64,000 bases of DNA. Origin: Seohaeicola zhoushanensis. Its GTDB lineage: Bacteria; Pseudomonadota; Alphaproteobacteria; Rhodobacterales; Rhodobacteraceae. The stretch covers positions 1-64,000 of the forward strand of contig NZ_BNCJ01000013.1 in the NCBI RefSeq assembly GCF_014656415.1. Direction: 5' to 3'. The position numbers and the translations under genes were made by a program. Of this stretch, positions 1 to 8,541 are shown one piece after another. Below the pieces are notes generated by a model that saw nothing but the letters and a program-made list of their open reading frames with translations, did not search any database and had not been told where the DNA came from. Position 1 is the stretch's first letter, and every line of letters begins with the position of its first letter.

Positions 1-686
1 CCATCAAGGCCGGCCATTTCGCGCGCTCGACAATCACCGTCCGCGACGCCGAGGGCAACGTCCTGCTCGACCACGAGGAATACCCCCGCCCGCAGACCAC
101 GCTGGACAGCCTCGCCGCCCTCAAGCCGGTCTTCGAGGCGGTGGCGCAATCGCCCGTCGACGACGAGGGCACCACCCAGCTCGACCTGATCCGCCGCGTC
201 TATCCGGGCCTCGACATCGACTACATCCACCACGCCGGGACATCTTCGGGCGTGGTCGACGGCGCCGCCGCCCTGCTCATCGCCTCGCACCAGGCCATCG
301 AGGCCAACGGCTGGACACCCCGCGCCCGCATCGTCGCCATGGCCAATGTCGGCGACAGCCCCGAGCTGATGCTGAACGGCCCCGTCCCCGCCGCCCGCAA
401 GGTGCTCGACAAGGCCGGGATGACCCTTGCCGACATCGACCTGATCGAGGTCAACGAGGCCTTTGCCGTGGTGGCCGAGAAATTCATCCGCGACCTCGAC
501 CTCGACCGCGACAGGGTGAACGTCAACGGCGGCGCCATCGCCCTCGGCCACCCGATCGGGGCCACCGGCGCCATGCTGATCGGCACCCTGCTCGACGAGC
601 TCGAACGCCGCGACCTGCACCGCGGGCTGGTCACCATGTGCGCCGCCGGCGGCATGGCCCCGGCCATCATCATCGAACGGGTCTGA
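1..686 (+). CDS. Acetyl-CoA acetyltransferase (thiolase), C-terminal part
   Basis: The reading frame is open from base 3, so the N-terminal part, including the first catalytic cysteine, lies outside the window. The visible 227 residues carry the thiolase C-terminal domain: NEAFA, the glycine-rich GGAIALGHPIGATGA segment with its catalytic His, and CAAGGMAPA with the second active-site Cys near the end. Thiolases cleave 3-ketoacyl-CoA with CoA, or run the condensation in reverse. The codons end in C far more consistently (gcc, ctc, gac, cgc) than in the genes from 817 onwards, so this gene may belong to a different compositional block. The family assignment is secure; the substrate is unknown. 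Confidence 0.93.
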   Translation, partial: IKAGHFARSTITVRDAEGNVLLDHEEYPRPQTTLDSLAALKPVFEAVAQSPVDDEGTTQLDLIRRVYPGLDIDYIHHAGTSSGVVDGAAALLIASHQAIEANGWTPRARIVAMANVGDSPELMLNGPVPAARKVLDKAGMTLADIDLIEVNEAFAVVAEKFIRDLDLDRDRVNVNGGAIALGHPIGATGAMLIGTLLDELERRDLHRGLVTMCAAGGMAPAIIIERV

Positions 687-700
687 CCCGGTGCGCAGGC

Positions 701-720
701 TGTCCCCGGTGTCGGGGACA
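701..720. promoter_or_regulatory. 20-bp palindromic operator, site 1 (best copy)
   Basis: TGTCCCC-GGTGTC-GGGGACA. The 7-bp arms are perfectly complementary and flanking bases 700 and 721 extend them to 8 bp. It lies 96 bp before the ATG at 817. A -10-like TAAGAT (741-746) begins after a 20-bp gap, which would centre the palindrome near -42. This is the reference for the other sites in the window. Confidence 0.8.
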
Positions 721-816
721 GGGGGGGCAGCATACCGGGGTAAGATGGCCGCACCCGTGGTGCAACAGGGCTGACACGGAACTGTGCTCCGCCCGGCGGG
801 CAAGGAGCCGAGCAAG

Positions 817-1938
817 ATGGAAACGAACGTTCAATCCTCATTCAAGACAGCCGTCGAAGCGCTTGCCGCCGGGCGCGGCGTGTTCATTCACGGGGAAAGC
901 GGCGCTCGGCGCGCGGCCGTAATGGTCGTTGCCGCCACGCACTGCGATGCACCCGGCGTCAACCTTCTGGCGAAACACGCGCGGGGCCTTGTCTGTCTTG
1001 CCATGACCGGCGAACAGGCCGCCCGGTTGGAGCTGCGGATGCAGCCTCGGCGCAACATGGCATCCGGGCAGACAGGATTCACGGTGTCCATCGAGGCGGT
1101 GCGGGGGGTGAGTACCGGCATTTCCGCAGAGGACCGTGCGCGCACCATTGCGGCGGCAATCGACCCTGCGAGCGGTCCGCGTGCGCTGCACACCCCGGGT
1201 CACGTCTTTCCCTACGTGGTGGCGGATGGCGGGACGCTTTTGAAGCCGACGTTGCCCGAGGCCGCGCTGGACCTTGCGCGGCTGTCCGGCTGCGGGCCTT
1301 TTGCGGTCTTCTCCGACGTGCTGGATGACGAGGGCGAACTGGCCGACATCGGCCATTTTCAGGCTTTGGCCGAGTCCCTGGACTGCGCCGTTCTGGACAT
1401 CAAGGATCTGATCCTGGCCCGGCGCCGGACCGAGAAGATGGTGGAGCGCACCCATGCCACTTCGGCCGATACTGAGGAAGGCGGTATTTTCGCGGTCCAG
1501 CTTTACCGCAACCGGTTGTCGGGGGCGGAGCATATTGCGCTGATCAAGGGGAATTTGTCCGCTGCCACGGGTGCCGTGCCGGTGCGGGTGCATTCGCTGA
1601 ACATCACCGACGACATCCTCCGCTGGCGCAACTTCGGCTCTTCCGATCATGTCGGGCGGTACTTGCGGGCGGTCGATGCGCTGGGGTGCGGGGTGATCAT
1701 CCTGATCCGGGAATCCTATGACACGACCCTCACCGAGCGGTTCGTCGCGCGTGAGCGGCAGGCCTCGACCGGCTATGGCTTTACCGAGTTGATAGATTTC
1801 GGCATTCCGGCGCAGATCCTTGCCGATCTGGGCGTGCGGCAGATCGAGCTTCTGTCGGAGAGCGAAGGGCAATACGGCAACCTGGCCGGCTTCGGCATTT
1901 CCTGTGTCGGGACAAGACCGGTGTCCGATGCGGGATGA
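817..1938 (+). CDS. Degenerate RibBA-like protein (DHBP synthase / GTP cyclohydrolase II fold, active sites lost)
   Basis: 373 aa. The start ATG at 817 is chosen because AAGGAG (802-807) precedes it; an in-frame GTG at 784 is the alternative. Residues 1-200 follow the RibB fold (ARGLVCLAMT, FTVSIEAVRG, STGISAEDRARTI, TPGHVFPYVV, EAALDLARLSG). Residues about 220-373 follow RibA (GIPAQILADLGV, GFGISCVG). Canonical RibB has an acidic DEDRENEGD loop; here it reads GESGARRAA. The RibA zinc cysteines of the HSECLTGD...CDCG region are replaced by HSLNITDDILRW. Both activities are therefore probably absent. It heads a six-gene operon behind operator site 1. A flavin-handling, regulatory or repurposed role is possible but unproven. 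Not a normal riboflavin gene. Confidence 0.75.
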   Translation: METNVQSSFKTAVEALAAGRGVFIHGESGARRAAVMVVAATHCDAPGVNLLAKHARGLVCLAMTGEQAARLELRMQPRRNMASGQTGFTVSIEAVRGVSTGISAEDRARTIAAAIDPASGPRALHTPGHVFPYVVADGGTLLKPTLPEAALDLARLSGCGPFAVFSDVLDDEGELADIGHFQALAESLDCAVLDIKDLILARRRTEKMVERTHATSADTEEGGIFAVQLYRNRLSGAEHIALIKGNLSAATGAVPVRVHSLNITDDILRWRNFGSSDHVGRYLRAVDALGCGVIILIRESYDTTLTERFVARERQASTGYGFTELIDFGIPAQILADLGVRQIELLSESEGQYGNLAGFGISCVGTRPVSDAG

Positions 1939-2989
1939 GTCCGCCACACACGCTCGGTTGCCCGTGTGGCGCACCGATGGGCTGGCCGACAGGCTGGCGG
2001 CGTATCTGACGGATCAGATGCGCGAACCTGTCGCCGTATCGGCGCTGAAGCGCTTCACGGCGGGCCTGTCCTGGGTGACGGTGCTTTTCGTGATGCATCC
2101 GTCCTCGGGCGGGGTGCGCGAAGCGATCCTGCGCATCGGAGATCCAAACGGATTGCTGGCCCCCTACTCGACTTTGCCCGAGTATCTGACCTTCACGACG
2201 CTGAATGCGGAAACCGCTGTCCCGGTGCCGCGGGTCCTGTGGCACAGCGACGACCCGGCGACCTTTGGTGCGCCGTTCCTGATTGTCACGCGCCTGCGCG
2301 GCGAGACCCTGCTGCCGCGATGGCCGGGGGCGGAAACCGAGGTGCCCTATCCGCATGCCAAACAGGTGACCGAGGATTTTGCCACGCATCTCGCCGCGAT
2401 TCACGGGTGTGCCTGGCGCGGAACGCCGATCGAGGCGCTGACCCCCGGGGCGACGGTCGAGACCTGCACGCATAGAGAAATCGACCGCTGGAGCATGCAT
2501 GCGGCGGGCCCGTCCGGTGGTTTGGAAGACAATGCCATGCGCTATGCGGCCGGATGGCTGCACGCCCATGCGCCGAAATCCGACGAGGTTGTACTGCTGC
2601 ATGGCGACTATCGCGTGGGCAACTTCCTGGTCGATGACGGCCGGATTTCGGGCTTGCTGGACTGGGAGCTGACGCATCTTGGCGATCCGCACGAGGATCT
2701 GGCCTGGGCCGCGATGCGCACCTTCGGCGGCACCCGGACGACCCTGTCCGGGTTGCTGGACCTTCAGGCCTTCCAGGAGCGGTACACGGCCGCGTCGGGC
2801 CGGCAGGTGGATCAGCACCGGGTGAGGTATTTCCAGGTACTGGGACAGTTCAAGATGGCGTCGATGCTGGTGGGCACCGAGCAGCGGCTGCGCAATGGCG
2901 ATCTGCACGACATCCGCCTTGCGGTGATGGTGCTGCAGAAGGCGACCACGCTGATGGGAATGCTGAAGATGATCGAGATTGCGGCATGA
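1928..2989 (+). CDS. Aminoglycoside phosphotransferase-family kinase (ACAD10/11-type)
   Basis: 353 aa. The start ATG at 1928 overlaps the upstream stop codon, and the protein-like sequence begins there (MRDESATHARLPVW). It has the protein-kinase-like APH fold: the catalytic loop HGDYRVGN (about residues 225-232) and a metal-binding LDWE segment after it. In ACAD10/11-type systems such domains phosphorylate a hydroxyacyl-CoA so that it can be dehydrated; that role is family knowledge and not shown here. It lies in an operon with an acyl-CoA ligase, which fits a CoA-linked or hydroxylated substrate. Its stop overlaps the next ATG (ATGA), suggesting translational coupling. Confidence 0.85.
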   Translation: MRDESATHARLPVWRTDGLADRLAAYLTDQMREPVAVSALKRFTAGLSWVTVLFVMHPSSGGVREAILRIGDPNGLLAPYSTLPEYLTFTTLNAETAVPVPRVLWHSDDPATFGAPFLIVTRLRGETLLPRWPGAETEVPYPHAKQVTEDFATHLAAIHGCAWRGTPIEALTPGATVETCTHREIDRWSMHAAGPSGGLEDNAMRYAAGWLHAHAPKSDEVVLLHGDYRVGNFLVDDGRISGLLDWELTHLGDPHEDLAWAAMRTFGGTRTTLSGLLDLQAFQERYTAASGRQVDQHRVRYFQVLGQFKMASMLVGTEQRLRNGDLHDIRLAVMVLQKATTLMGMLKMIEIAA

Positions 2990-3402
2990 CCCTGGCGCTG
3001 ACCCTTTATTTCGACGCGATCCGCAGCTCGATGAAGGCCGAGGTGCTACCGCATGTTCAGCACGAACACGCGCGCAGCCAGCTTCTTGGGGCGCTCGACG
3101 TTCTCGACAAGCTGTCCGCGCTCTCCGACTGGTCGCCTGCGCTGCAGGCCGAACAGAACGCGGCGTTGTCGCAGGGGTTGAGCGAGCTGGGAGAGACGCC
3201 CGAGACCGGCGACGGCGAGCCGGCCGAGGCGCTTGCGGGAAACGAGACCGCCTTTGCGCGGGTGATCGCAGCGGTCTTTGCGTCCGGCGGAGACGCCGCT
3301 TTGCCGGCGGAAACCGAAGCGATCATCCACAAGAGCCTGCGGGCCTATCTCGCGGCGGAGCGGTCGCGCATCGCCGCCGCCAATTATTCCGCCATGACCT
3401 GA
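2986..3402 (+). CDS. Small helical protein of unknown function
   Basis: 138 aa, starting in the ATGA overlap with the kinase gene, so almost certainly co-translated with it. I do not recognise the family. The sequence is Ala/Leu/Glu-rich and predicted mostly helical by eye, with no signal peptide, membrane segment or cysteine cluster. A middle stretch (about residues 70-85) is rich in Gly, Glu and Pro and probably a linker. Its fixed position between an APH-type kinase and a CrtC/AttH-like protein suggests an accessory or partner subunit to one of them. Confidence 0.7.
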   Translation: MTLALTLYFDAIRSSMKAEVLPHVQHEHARSQLLGALDVLDKLSALSDWSPALQAEQNAALSQGLSELGETPETGDGEPAEALAGNETAFARVIAAVFASGGDAALPAETEAIIHKSLRAYLAAERSRIAAANYSAMT

Positions 3403-3421
3403 CCGGACAGAAGGACTTCTC

Positions 3422-4528
3422 ATGCTTTCACCGCAAGACGACAATATCGGGCATCAGCTGCCGACCACCTTCAACCATGTCGTGTCGAGCGATGATCGCT
3501 GGACCGAACGGTTCTGGTATTCGGGCGCTCCGATCGACACTGGCGACGTGCTGCTGGACCTCGGGCTTGGCTGGTATCCGAACAAGAACATCATGGACAT
3601 GTTCGCGGGCATCACAGTGGACAATGTCCAGCACAACTATCGTGTCTCGCGCCAGCTGGGCTCGGCGCCGCTGGAAACCGCGGCGGGGGCGCTGCGGTTC
3701 GAGATCGTGGAAGGGCTGAAGCACCACAGGCTGACCCTGGCAGAGAACGATCTGGGTCTGAGTTTCGAGATCGACTGGCGGGCGAGCTTCAAGGGGCTGG
3801 AAGAGCACCAGAGTTTTCGACGCAAGCGGAACAGGGTGGAAGAGGACCTGATCCGGATGACGCAGTTCGGCCGCATGGAGGGCTGGATCGAACTTAAGGG
3901 CCGCCGGATCGAGGTCAGCCCGGACACCTGGTATGCGCAGCGCGACCATTCCTGGGGTATCCGCTCGGTCATGCAGACCGACATGGTCACGAACGGCACG
4001 CTGCCGACCTACAAGGACTTCTTCTGGTTCTGGCTGACCTACCAGTTTGATGACTTCGCAATCTCGCTGTTCCTGAAAGAGCGAAAGCCCGGCAAGCCGT
4101 TCTTTCTGTCGGGCCTGGAGATCGGCAGCGATGGAGAGGAGCGCGAGATCATCGCCGTCGATCACGAGATCGAATGGGCGGATGATCCGCTGGGCCAGAC
4201 CTGGTCGGGCGGTAGTCTGGTGTTGCACTACGAGGACGGCGGGACGCGCGAACTGACGCTGGCGCCGCAGCGGGGCCGGTTCTTCCTGAAGGGTGGTGGC
4301 TACGGCGGTCACCAGGGATGGAACCACGGCGACAACCGCGGAAAACTGCACAGCGACCACTACGTCTGGGATCTGTCCGACCCCGAAACCCGGCGTCAGG
4401 CGCGTCAGCTGGGCGACCACTTCACCCGCGTCGAATGTGGCGGGCAGACCGGTTACGGCATGAGTGAATACGGGGTCGCCAAGGGCTATCCGAAATACCA
4501 GATCGCCCAACGGCACGAACCGTTGTGA
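3422..4528 (+). CDS. CrtC/AttH-like (DUF7064/7065-type) beta-rich protein
   Basis: 368 aa. There is no signal peptide. The body is rich in beta-strand-like segments and aromatic residues. The motif WYAQRDHSWGIRS (about residues 171-183) is typical of lipocalin-like hydroxyneurosporene-synthase/AttH relatives, which act on or bind hydrophobic isoprenoid or lipid ligands. The exact DUF assignment is from memory of motif style and would need an HMM search. It is the fourth gene of the operon that begins with the RibBA-like gene and precedes the acyl-CoA ligase. A role in binding or transforming a hydrophobic substrate is inference. Confidence 0.6.
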   Translation: MLSPQDDNIGHQLPTTFNHVVSSDDRWTERFWYSGAPIDTGDVLLDLGLGWYPNKNIMDMFAGITVDNVQHNYRVSRQLGSAPLETAAGALRFEIVEGLKHHRLTLAENDLGLSFEIDWRASFKGLEEHQSFRRKRNRVEEDLIRMTQFGRMEGWIELKGRRIEVSPDTWYAQRDHSWGIRSVMQTDMVTNGTLPTYKDFFWFWLTYQFDDFAISLFLKERKPGKPFFLSGLEIGSDGEEREIIAVDHEIEWADDPLGQTWSGGSLVLHYEDGGTRELTLAPQRGRFFLKGGGYGGHQGWNHGDNRGKLHSDHYVWDLSDPETRRQARQLGDHFTRVECGGQTGYGMSEYGVAKGYPKYQIAQRHEPL

Positions 4529-4557
4529 TGTAATGGGGCCGAAACCCGGAGGGGAAC

Positions 4558-6114
4558 ATGCGTCTTACTTCCAGTCTGACACGGGCGGTCCAGACCCGCG
4601 GGCGGTATCCGGCAACGATCTTTGCCGGCCGGACAAGAACCTGGTCAGAGGTGGGAGCGCGGGTCCGATGCCTGGCCGGGGCGCTGGACGGGCTGGGCGT
4701 CGCGCCGACGGATCACGTGGCGATCCTGGCGTTGAACAGCGACCGCTACGTGGAAGCCTTCTATGGCATCGCCTGGGCCGGTGGCGTGTCCGTCCCGCTG
4801 AATACGCGATGGTCGCTGACGGAAATCGTCTATGCACTGACAGATTCCGGGGCGCGGGTGTTGCTGGTCGATGCCGCGTTCCGCGGGTCCCTATCGGAGA
4901 TACTTGCAGCGACGCAGGTGCAGTCGGTCGTCTACATTGATGATGACACGCCGCCCGAGGGCGCATTGTCGTACGAGGCGCTGGTCGCGGGGGCGGAGCC
5001 GATGGACGAGCGGTCGGGCATCGGCGACGATCTGTGCAGTATATGCTATACCGGGGGCACCACGGGGAAATCCAAGGGTGTGATGCTGTCGCACACCAAT
5101 CTGGTCGTGGCGTCGATCAACTGGATCGCCTCGCTGCACTTCAGCGACGAAACCGTCTTCATGCATTCCGCCGGCTTTTTCCATCTGGCCGGTTCCATTC
5201 CGATGTTTGCGCTGACGCTGGCCGGTGGGACGCATGTCTGCCTGCCGAAGTTCGATGCCGAACTGGGCATGGAGATCATCCAGAAGCATCGGGTGAACTA
5301 CTGCCTGTTCGTACCGACGATGATCAACATGATCCTCAACCATCCGCGCGAGGCGGAGTTCGATCTGTCGAGCCTGCGTTATATTGAGTATGGCGCGTCG
5401 CCGATGTCGGAAAGCGTTCTGGCCAGGGCGCTGGAGCGATTGCCGGACTGCACGTTCATTCAGGGATACGGGATGACCGAATGCGCCGCGCTGGCGCTGT
5501 CCTTGCCGTGGCGCTACCACTTCGACGGGCCCGACTGGACCGCGAGACGGCTTGCGACCGGGTGCGCGGCCTATGGGCTGGACGTGAAGATCACCGCGCC
5601 TGGCGGCGGCCTGGAGCTGCCACGCGGCGAACACGGCGAGATCGCGTTGCGCGGGCCGCAGGTGATGCTGGGATACTGGAACCAGCCGGAACTGACCGAG
5701 GCGGCTTTTTGTGACGGTTGGCTGTGCAGCGGCGACGGCGGTTACATGGACGACGATGGTTTCATCTATCTGACAGACCGGGTGAAGGACATGATCGTCA
5801 GCGGCGGCGAGAATGTCTATTCGAAGGAGGTCGAGAATGCGATCTTCAAGCATCCGGCGGTGAAGGACTGCGCGGTGATCGCCATTCCCTCGGCCGAGTG
5901 GGGAGAGGCGGTTCATGCTGTGGTCGTCTGCAAGGCCGGACAGAGCGTGACGCTGACCGATCTCAGGACGCATTGCGCCTCGTTGCTGGCCAACTACAAG
6001 TGTCCGCGCAGTATGGAGGTGATGGATGCGCTGCCGATTTCGGGGGCTGGCAAGACGCTGAAGGCAGAGCTGCGGGCGCCTCACTGGAAGAATGCGCCAC
6101 GTCCCGTCGGCTGA
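4558..6114 (+). CDS. Acyl-CoA synthetase (AMP-forming, FadD-like)
   Basis: 518 aa, with a strong ribosome site (GGAGG) just before the ATG. It activates a carboxylic acid to its CoA thioester through an acyl-adenylate. Visible motifs in order: P-loop-like YTGGTTGKSKGVMLSH (about residues 161-176), GYGMTE, the hinge region YLTDRVKDMIVSGGENVYSKEVE, and the C-terminal catalytic Lys in SGAGKTLKAEL. The length is normal for the family. It sits in an operon with the APH-type kinase and a DUF2889 protein. The acid substrate is not identifiable. Confidence 0.9.
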   Translation: MRLTSSLTRAVQTRGRYPATIFAGRTRTWSEVGARVRCLAGALDGLGVAPTDHVAILALNSDRYVEAFYGIAWAGGVSVPLNTRWSLTEIVYALTDSGARVLLVDAAFRGSLSEILAATQVQSVVYIDDDTPPEGALSYEALVAGAEPMDERSGIGDDLCSICYTGGTTGKSKGVMLSHTNLVVASINWIASLHFSDETVFMHSAGFFHLAGSIPMFALTLAGGTHVCLPKFDAELGMEIIQKHRVNYCLFVPTMINMILNHPREAEFDLSSLRYIEYGASPMSESVLARALERLPDCTFIQGYGMTECAALALSLPWRYHFDGPDWTARRLATGCAAYGLDVKITAPGGGLELPRGEHGEIALRGPQVMLGYWNQPELTEAAFCDGWLCSGDGGYMDDDGFIYLTDRVKDMIVSGGENVYSKEVENAIFKHPAVKDCAVIAIPSAEWGEAVHAVVVCKAGQSVTLTDLRTHCASLLANYKCPRSMEVMDALPISGAGKTLKAELRAPHWKNAPRPVG

Positions 6115-6152
6115 CGGCGGCGCTGTTTCGAGAAAGACTACGGGAGATCTCG

Positions 6153-6722
6153 ATGACTTTACCGACCCCGGTCGAACGTGAGGAAAGCCACCTGCGGACC
6201 TACCGGTTTCAGGCCTATCGCCGCAAGGACGGGCTGTGGGATATCGACGCGATGGTTCAGGACAGCAAGCCCTATGTCTATTTCGACCATACAAGGGGTG
6301 CGATGGAGCCCGGCGCGTTCATCCACAATATCTCGGTTAGGGTCACGTTCGACGGGGATTTCGTGGTGCAGGACATCGTCTGCGCGCTGGACGACACGCC
6401 TTATCTGTTCTGTCAGGGCGGCGGGGACAACCTGCCGGATCTACTTGGGGCGAACCTGATGAAGGGCTGGCGGCAGCGCGTGGCCGAGGTGCTGGGTGCG
6501 ACAAGCGGCTGCACGCATCTGCGGGAAATGCTGCTGAGCGTACGGACCGTGGCATTTCAGACCCTGTCGTCGGAGTGGGAGAACCGGACCGAGCCGGACA
6601 GCCTGCGCACCGAGACGCTGACCACGCGGCCGGCCTATCTGGGCGGGTGTCATGCGATGGCGCTGGACGGTCCGGTGGTCGCCGCCCATTTTCCCCAGTT
6701 CAGCACTCCCCGCGAGGAGTGA
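6153..6722 (+). CDS. DUF2889 domain protein
   Basis: 189 aa. The start ATG at 6153 follows GGGAGA; the longer frame upstream is only a shadow of the ligase gene. The sequence has the layout I associate with DUF2889: LRTYRFQAYRRKDGLWDIDAM near the N-terminus, a central cysteine-containing CTHLREML helix (about residues 111-119), and RPAYLGGCHAMALDG near the C-terminus. The biochemical role is unknown. Proteins of this kind often sit near acyl-CoA and aromatic or isoprenoid degradation genes. It is the last gene of the 817-6722 operon. Confidence 0.75.
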   Translation: MTLPTPVEREESHLRTYRFQAYRRKDGLWDIDAMVQDSKPYVYFDHTRGAMEPGAFIHNISVRVTFDGDFVVQDIVCALDDTPYLFCQGGGDNLPDLLGANLMKGWRQRVAEVLGATSGCTHLREMLLSVRTVAFQTLSSEWENRTEPDSLRTETLTTRPAYLGGCHAMALDGPVVAAHFPQFSTPREE

Positions 6723-6728
6723 CGGCGG

Positions 6729-7478
6729 TCAGCCCGACTTTTTCAGGAAGGCGTCCCGGGCCGCCTGATGTTCGGCGGACTGCAGCAGGGTGAGGTAGGA
6801 CGCCATTTCGCGCAATAGAACGGCGTCGAGCGAGCCGGCGTTCTCGGTCAGCATCGCCTTGACATGGCCCTTCGCCTCTTGCGTGAAGGCGGCCAGTTCG
6901 CGCGCCCGGGTCATGGCGGTCTCGATCAGCTGACCCTCGGCGCTGATCTCGTCGGCAAGTCCGATGCGCACCGCCTCCTCGGCACCGGTGACGCTGCTGG
7001 AGAGCAACATCCGCCGCGCGCGGCCTTCGCCGACGCGACGCGGCAGAGTGAAGCCAAGCGCGAGGTCGGGCGGCAGGCCGACACGCCCGAAGGAGGCAGA
7101 GAAACGCGCGCTGGGGTCGACGATGACCTGATCGCAGCAGAGCGCCAGCGACATGCCCGCGCCATAGGCGGGGCCGGCCACGGCAGCGACGACGGGCCGG
7201 GTGCCGGCGAGAAGCATCCGGACGACATCGTGCAGGATCGTCATGCGCGCCCGCGCCACCTCGGGGTCCGATGTCATGGCCGAGATGTCACCGCCCGAGC
7301 AGAAGCTGCCCCCTGCCCCGGAGAGGACAATCGCGCGGACAGAAGGATCTGTCTGCGCCGCGACGATTGCCTCGCGCAGTTCGCGCCGCAGGATGTCGGT
7401 CAGCGCGTTCTTCTTGCCGGGCACATTCAGTTCCAGGTGGAGGAGACTGTCGTGCGCCGTGGCGGTCAGCTGTTCCAT
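6729..7478 (-). CDS. Enoyl-CoA hydratase/isomerase (crotonase family)
   Basis: 249 aa. The start ATG at 7478 follows AAAGGA; the longer open frame upstream is a shadow of the divergent SDR gene. The crotonase fold is clear: oxyanion-hole segments SGAGGSFCSGGDISAM (about residues 53-68) and AGPAYGAGMSLALCCD (about 96-111). The family hydrates 2-enoyl-CoA or isomerises double bonds in beta-oxidation. The usual first catalytic Glu position cannot be confirmed by eye (FGRVGLPPDL), so isomerase or another crotonase chemistry is possible. It diverges from the SDR gene at 7606 with a palindrome between them. Confidence 0.85.
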   Translation of the reverse strand: MEQLTATAHDSLLHLELNVPGKKNALTDILRRELREAIVAAQTDPSVRAIVLSGAGGSFCSGGDISAMTSDPEVARARMTILHDVVRMLLAGTRPVVAAVAGPAYGAGMSLALCCDQVIVDPSARFSASFGRVGLPPDLALGFTLPRRVGEGRARRMLLSSSVTGAEEAVRIGLADEISAEGQLIETAMTRARELAAFTQEAKGHVKAMLTENAGSLDAVLLREMASYLTLLQSAEHQAARDAFLKKSG

Positions 7479-7560
7479 CGAGATGCGTCCTTTGTCGTCA
7501 GTTTGGCCCGCCCCGGCTATGCTGATTTGCTGCACTGGGCGTGGATGCTGACTTGCAAAT

Positions 7561-7574
7561 ACCGGCTGTCCGGT
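7561..7574. promoter_or_regulatory. CCGG-N4-CCGG palindrome between divergent genes
   Basis: ACCGG-CTGT-CCGGT, flanked by A/T-rich bases that extend it to 20 bp (7558-7577) with one mismatch. It lies 31 bp before the GTG start of the SDR and 83 bp before the enoyl-CoA hydratase. The core matches the palindrome at 18593-18616, suggesting a shared TetR-like operator. Confidence 0.5.
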
Positions 7575-7605
7575 TTTATTTAAAGGAAATTGTGGGAGGC
7601 TTCCA

Positions 7606-8511
7606 GTGCTGAAAGACAAAGTCATCATCGTAACAGGTGCCGGGGGCGGCATCGGTCGGGCGCTGGCATTGGAATGCGCGCGCGCCGGCGCGGCGGTTGT
7701 CGCCAACGATATCGGTGTGTCGCTGAGCGGTGAGGCGGATGATCTTGGCGCCGCCGAGAAGGTCGTGCAGGAAATCATAGCCGCCGGTGGACAGGCGGTT
7801 GCCGCGACGCAGAGCGTATCGGACCCCGGCGAGGCGCAGGCCATCGTGGGCACGGCGATCGACCGTTTCGGTCGTATCGACGGGGTGATCAACAATGCGG
7901 GCATCCTGCGCGACGGCTTCTTCCACAAGATGAGCCACGAGAACTTCGACTCGGTCTTGAAGGTCCATCTGTACGGAAGCTTCAACATCAGCCGCGCGGC
8001 TGCGATGCATTTCAAGGATCAGGGTTCGGGCGCCTTTGTCCACATGACCTCGACCTCGGCGCTGATCGGGAATTTTGGCCAGGCCAATTACATGGCCGCG
8101 AAGATGGGGATCGTTGCGCTGTCCAAGTCCATCGCGCTGGACATGGAGCGCTTTGGCGTGAAATCGAACTGCATCGCCCCCTTTGCCTGGAGCCGGATGA
8201 CCAGTTCCCTGCCCACAGACACGCCGGAACAGATCGCGCGGGTGGAGAAGTTCAAGCAGATGGTGCCGGAGAAGATCGCGCCGCTGGCGATTTCGCTGCT
8301 GTCGGGCGACGAGCGGGCGCCATCGGGGCAAATCTTCTGCGTGCGCAACAACGAAATCATGCTGATGAGCCAGCCGCGTCCGCTGCGGTCGGTTCAGCGT
8401 GGCGAGGGATGGACACCCGAGACGGTGCTGGATCATGCGCTGCCGTCGATGGCCGCTCAATTCTACCCGCTGGAACGCTCGGAGCATGTGTTCACCTGGG
8501 ATCCCGTCTGA
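7606..8511 (+). CDS. SDR dehydrogenase of the MFE-2/(3R)-hydroxyacyl-CoA dehydrogenase type
   Basis: 301 aa, GTG start with GGGAGG seven bases before it. The Rossmann motif VTGAGGGIGRALALE is at residues about 9-24, NNAG occurs in the INNAGILRDGFFHKM segment, and the active-site pair is YMAAK. The insertion after the first beta-alpha unit (NDIGVSLSGEADD) and the RDGFFHKM motif are typical of the dehydrogenase domain of peroxisomal-type multifunctional enzyme 2, which oxidises (3R)-hydroxyacyl-CoA. It is followed by a flavin oxidoreductase in the same direction. Confidence 0.85.
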   Translation: MLKDKVIIVTGAGGGIGRALALECARAGAAVVANDIGVSLSGEADDLGAAEKVVQEIIAAGGQAVAATQSVSDPGEAQAIVGTAIDRFGRIDGVINNAGILRDGFFHKMSHENFDSVLKVHLYGSFNISRAAAMHFKDQGSGAFVHMTSTSALIGNFGQANYMAAKMGIVALSKSIALDMERFGVKSNCIAPFAWSRMTSSLPTDTPEQIARVEKFKQMVPEKIAPLAISLLSGDERAPSGQIFCVRNNEIMLMSQPRPLRSVQRGEGWTPETVLDHALPSMAAQFYPLERSEHVFTWDPV

Positions 8512-8541
8512 CTTGGTTTCGCTTCAGATCGAGGAATGGTC

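Noticed and set aside
817-1938. Annotating the gene as riboflavin biosynthesis ribBA
   Set aside because: Catalytic residues of both domains are missing and the context is catabolic, so the standard name would mislead.
5718-6152. N-terminal extension of the DUF2889 gene
   Set aside because: It is an out-of-frame shadow of the acyl-CoA ligase gene; ATG 6153 has its own ribosome site.
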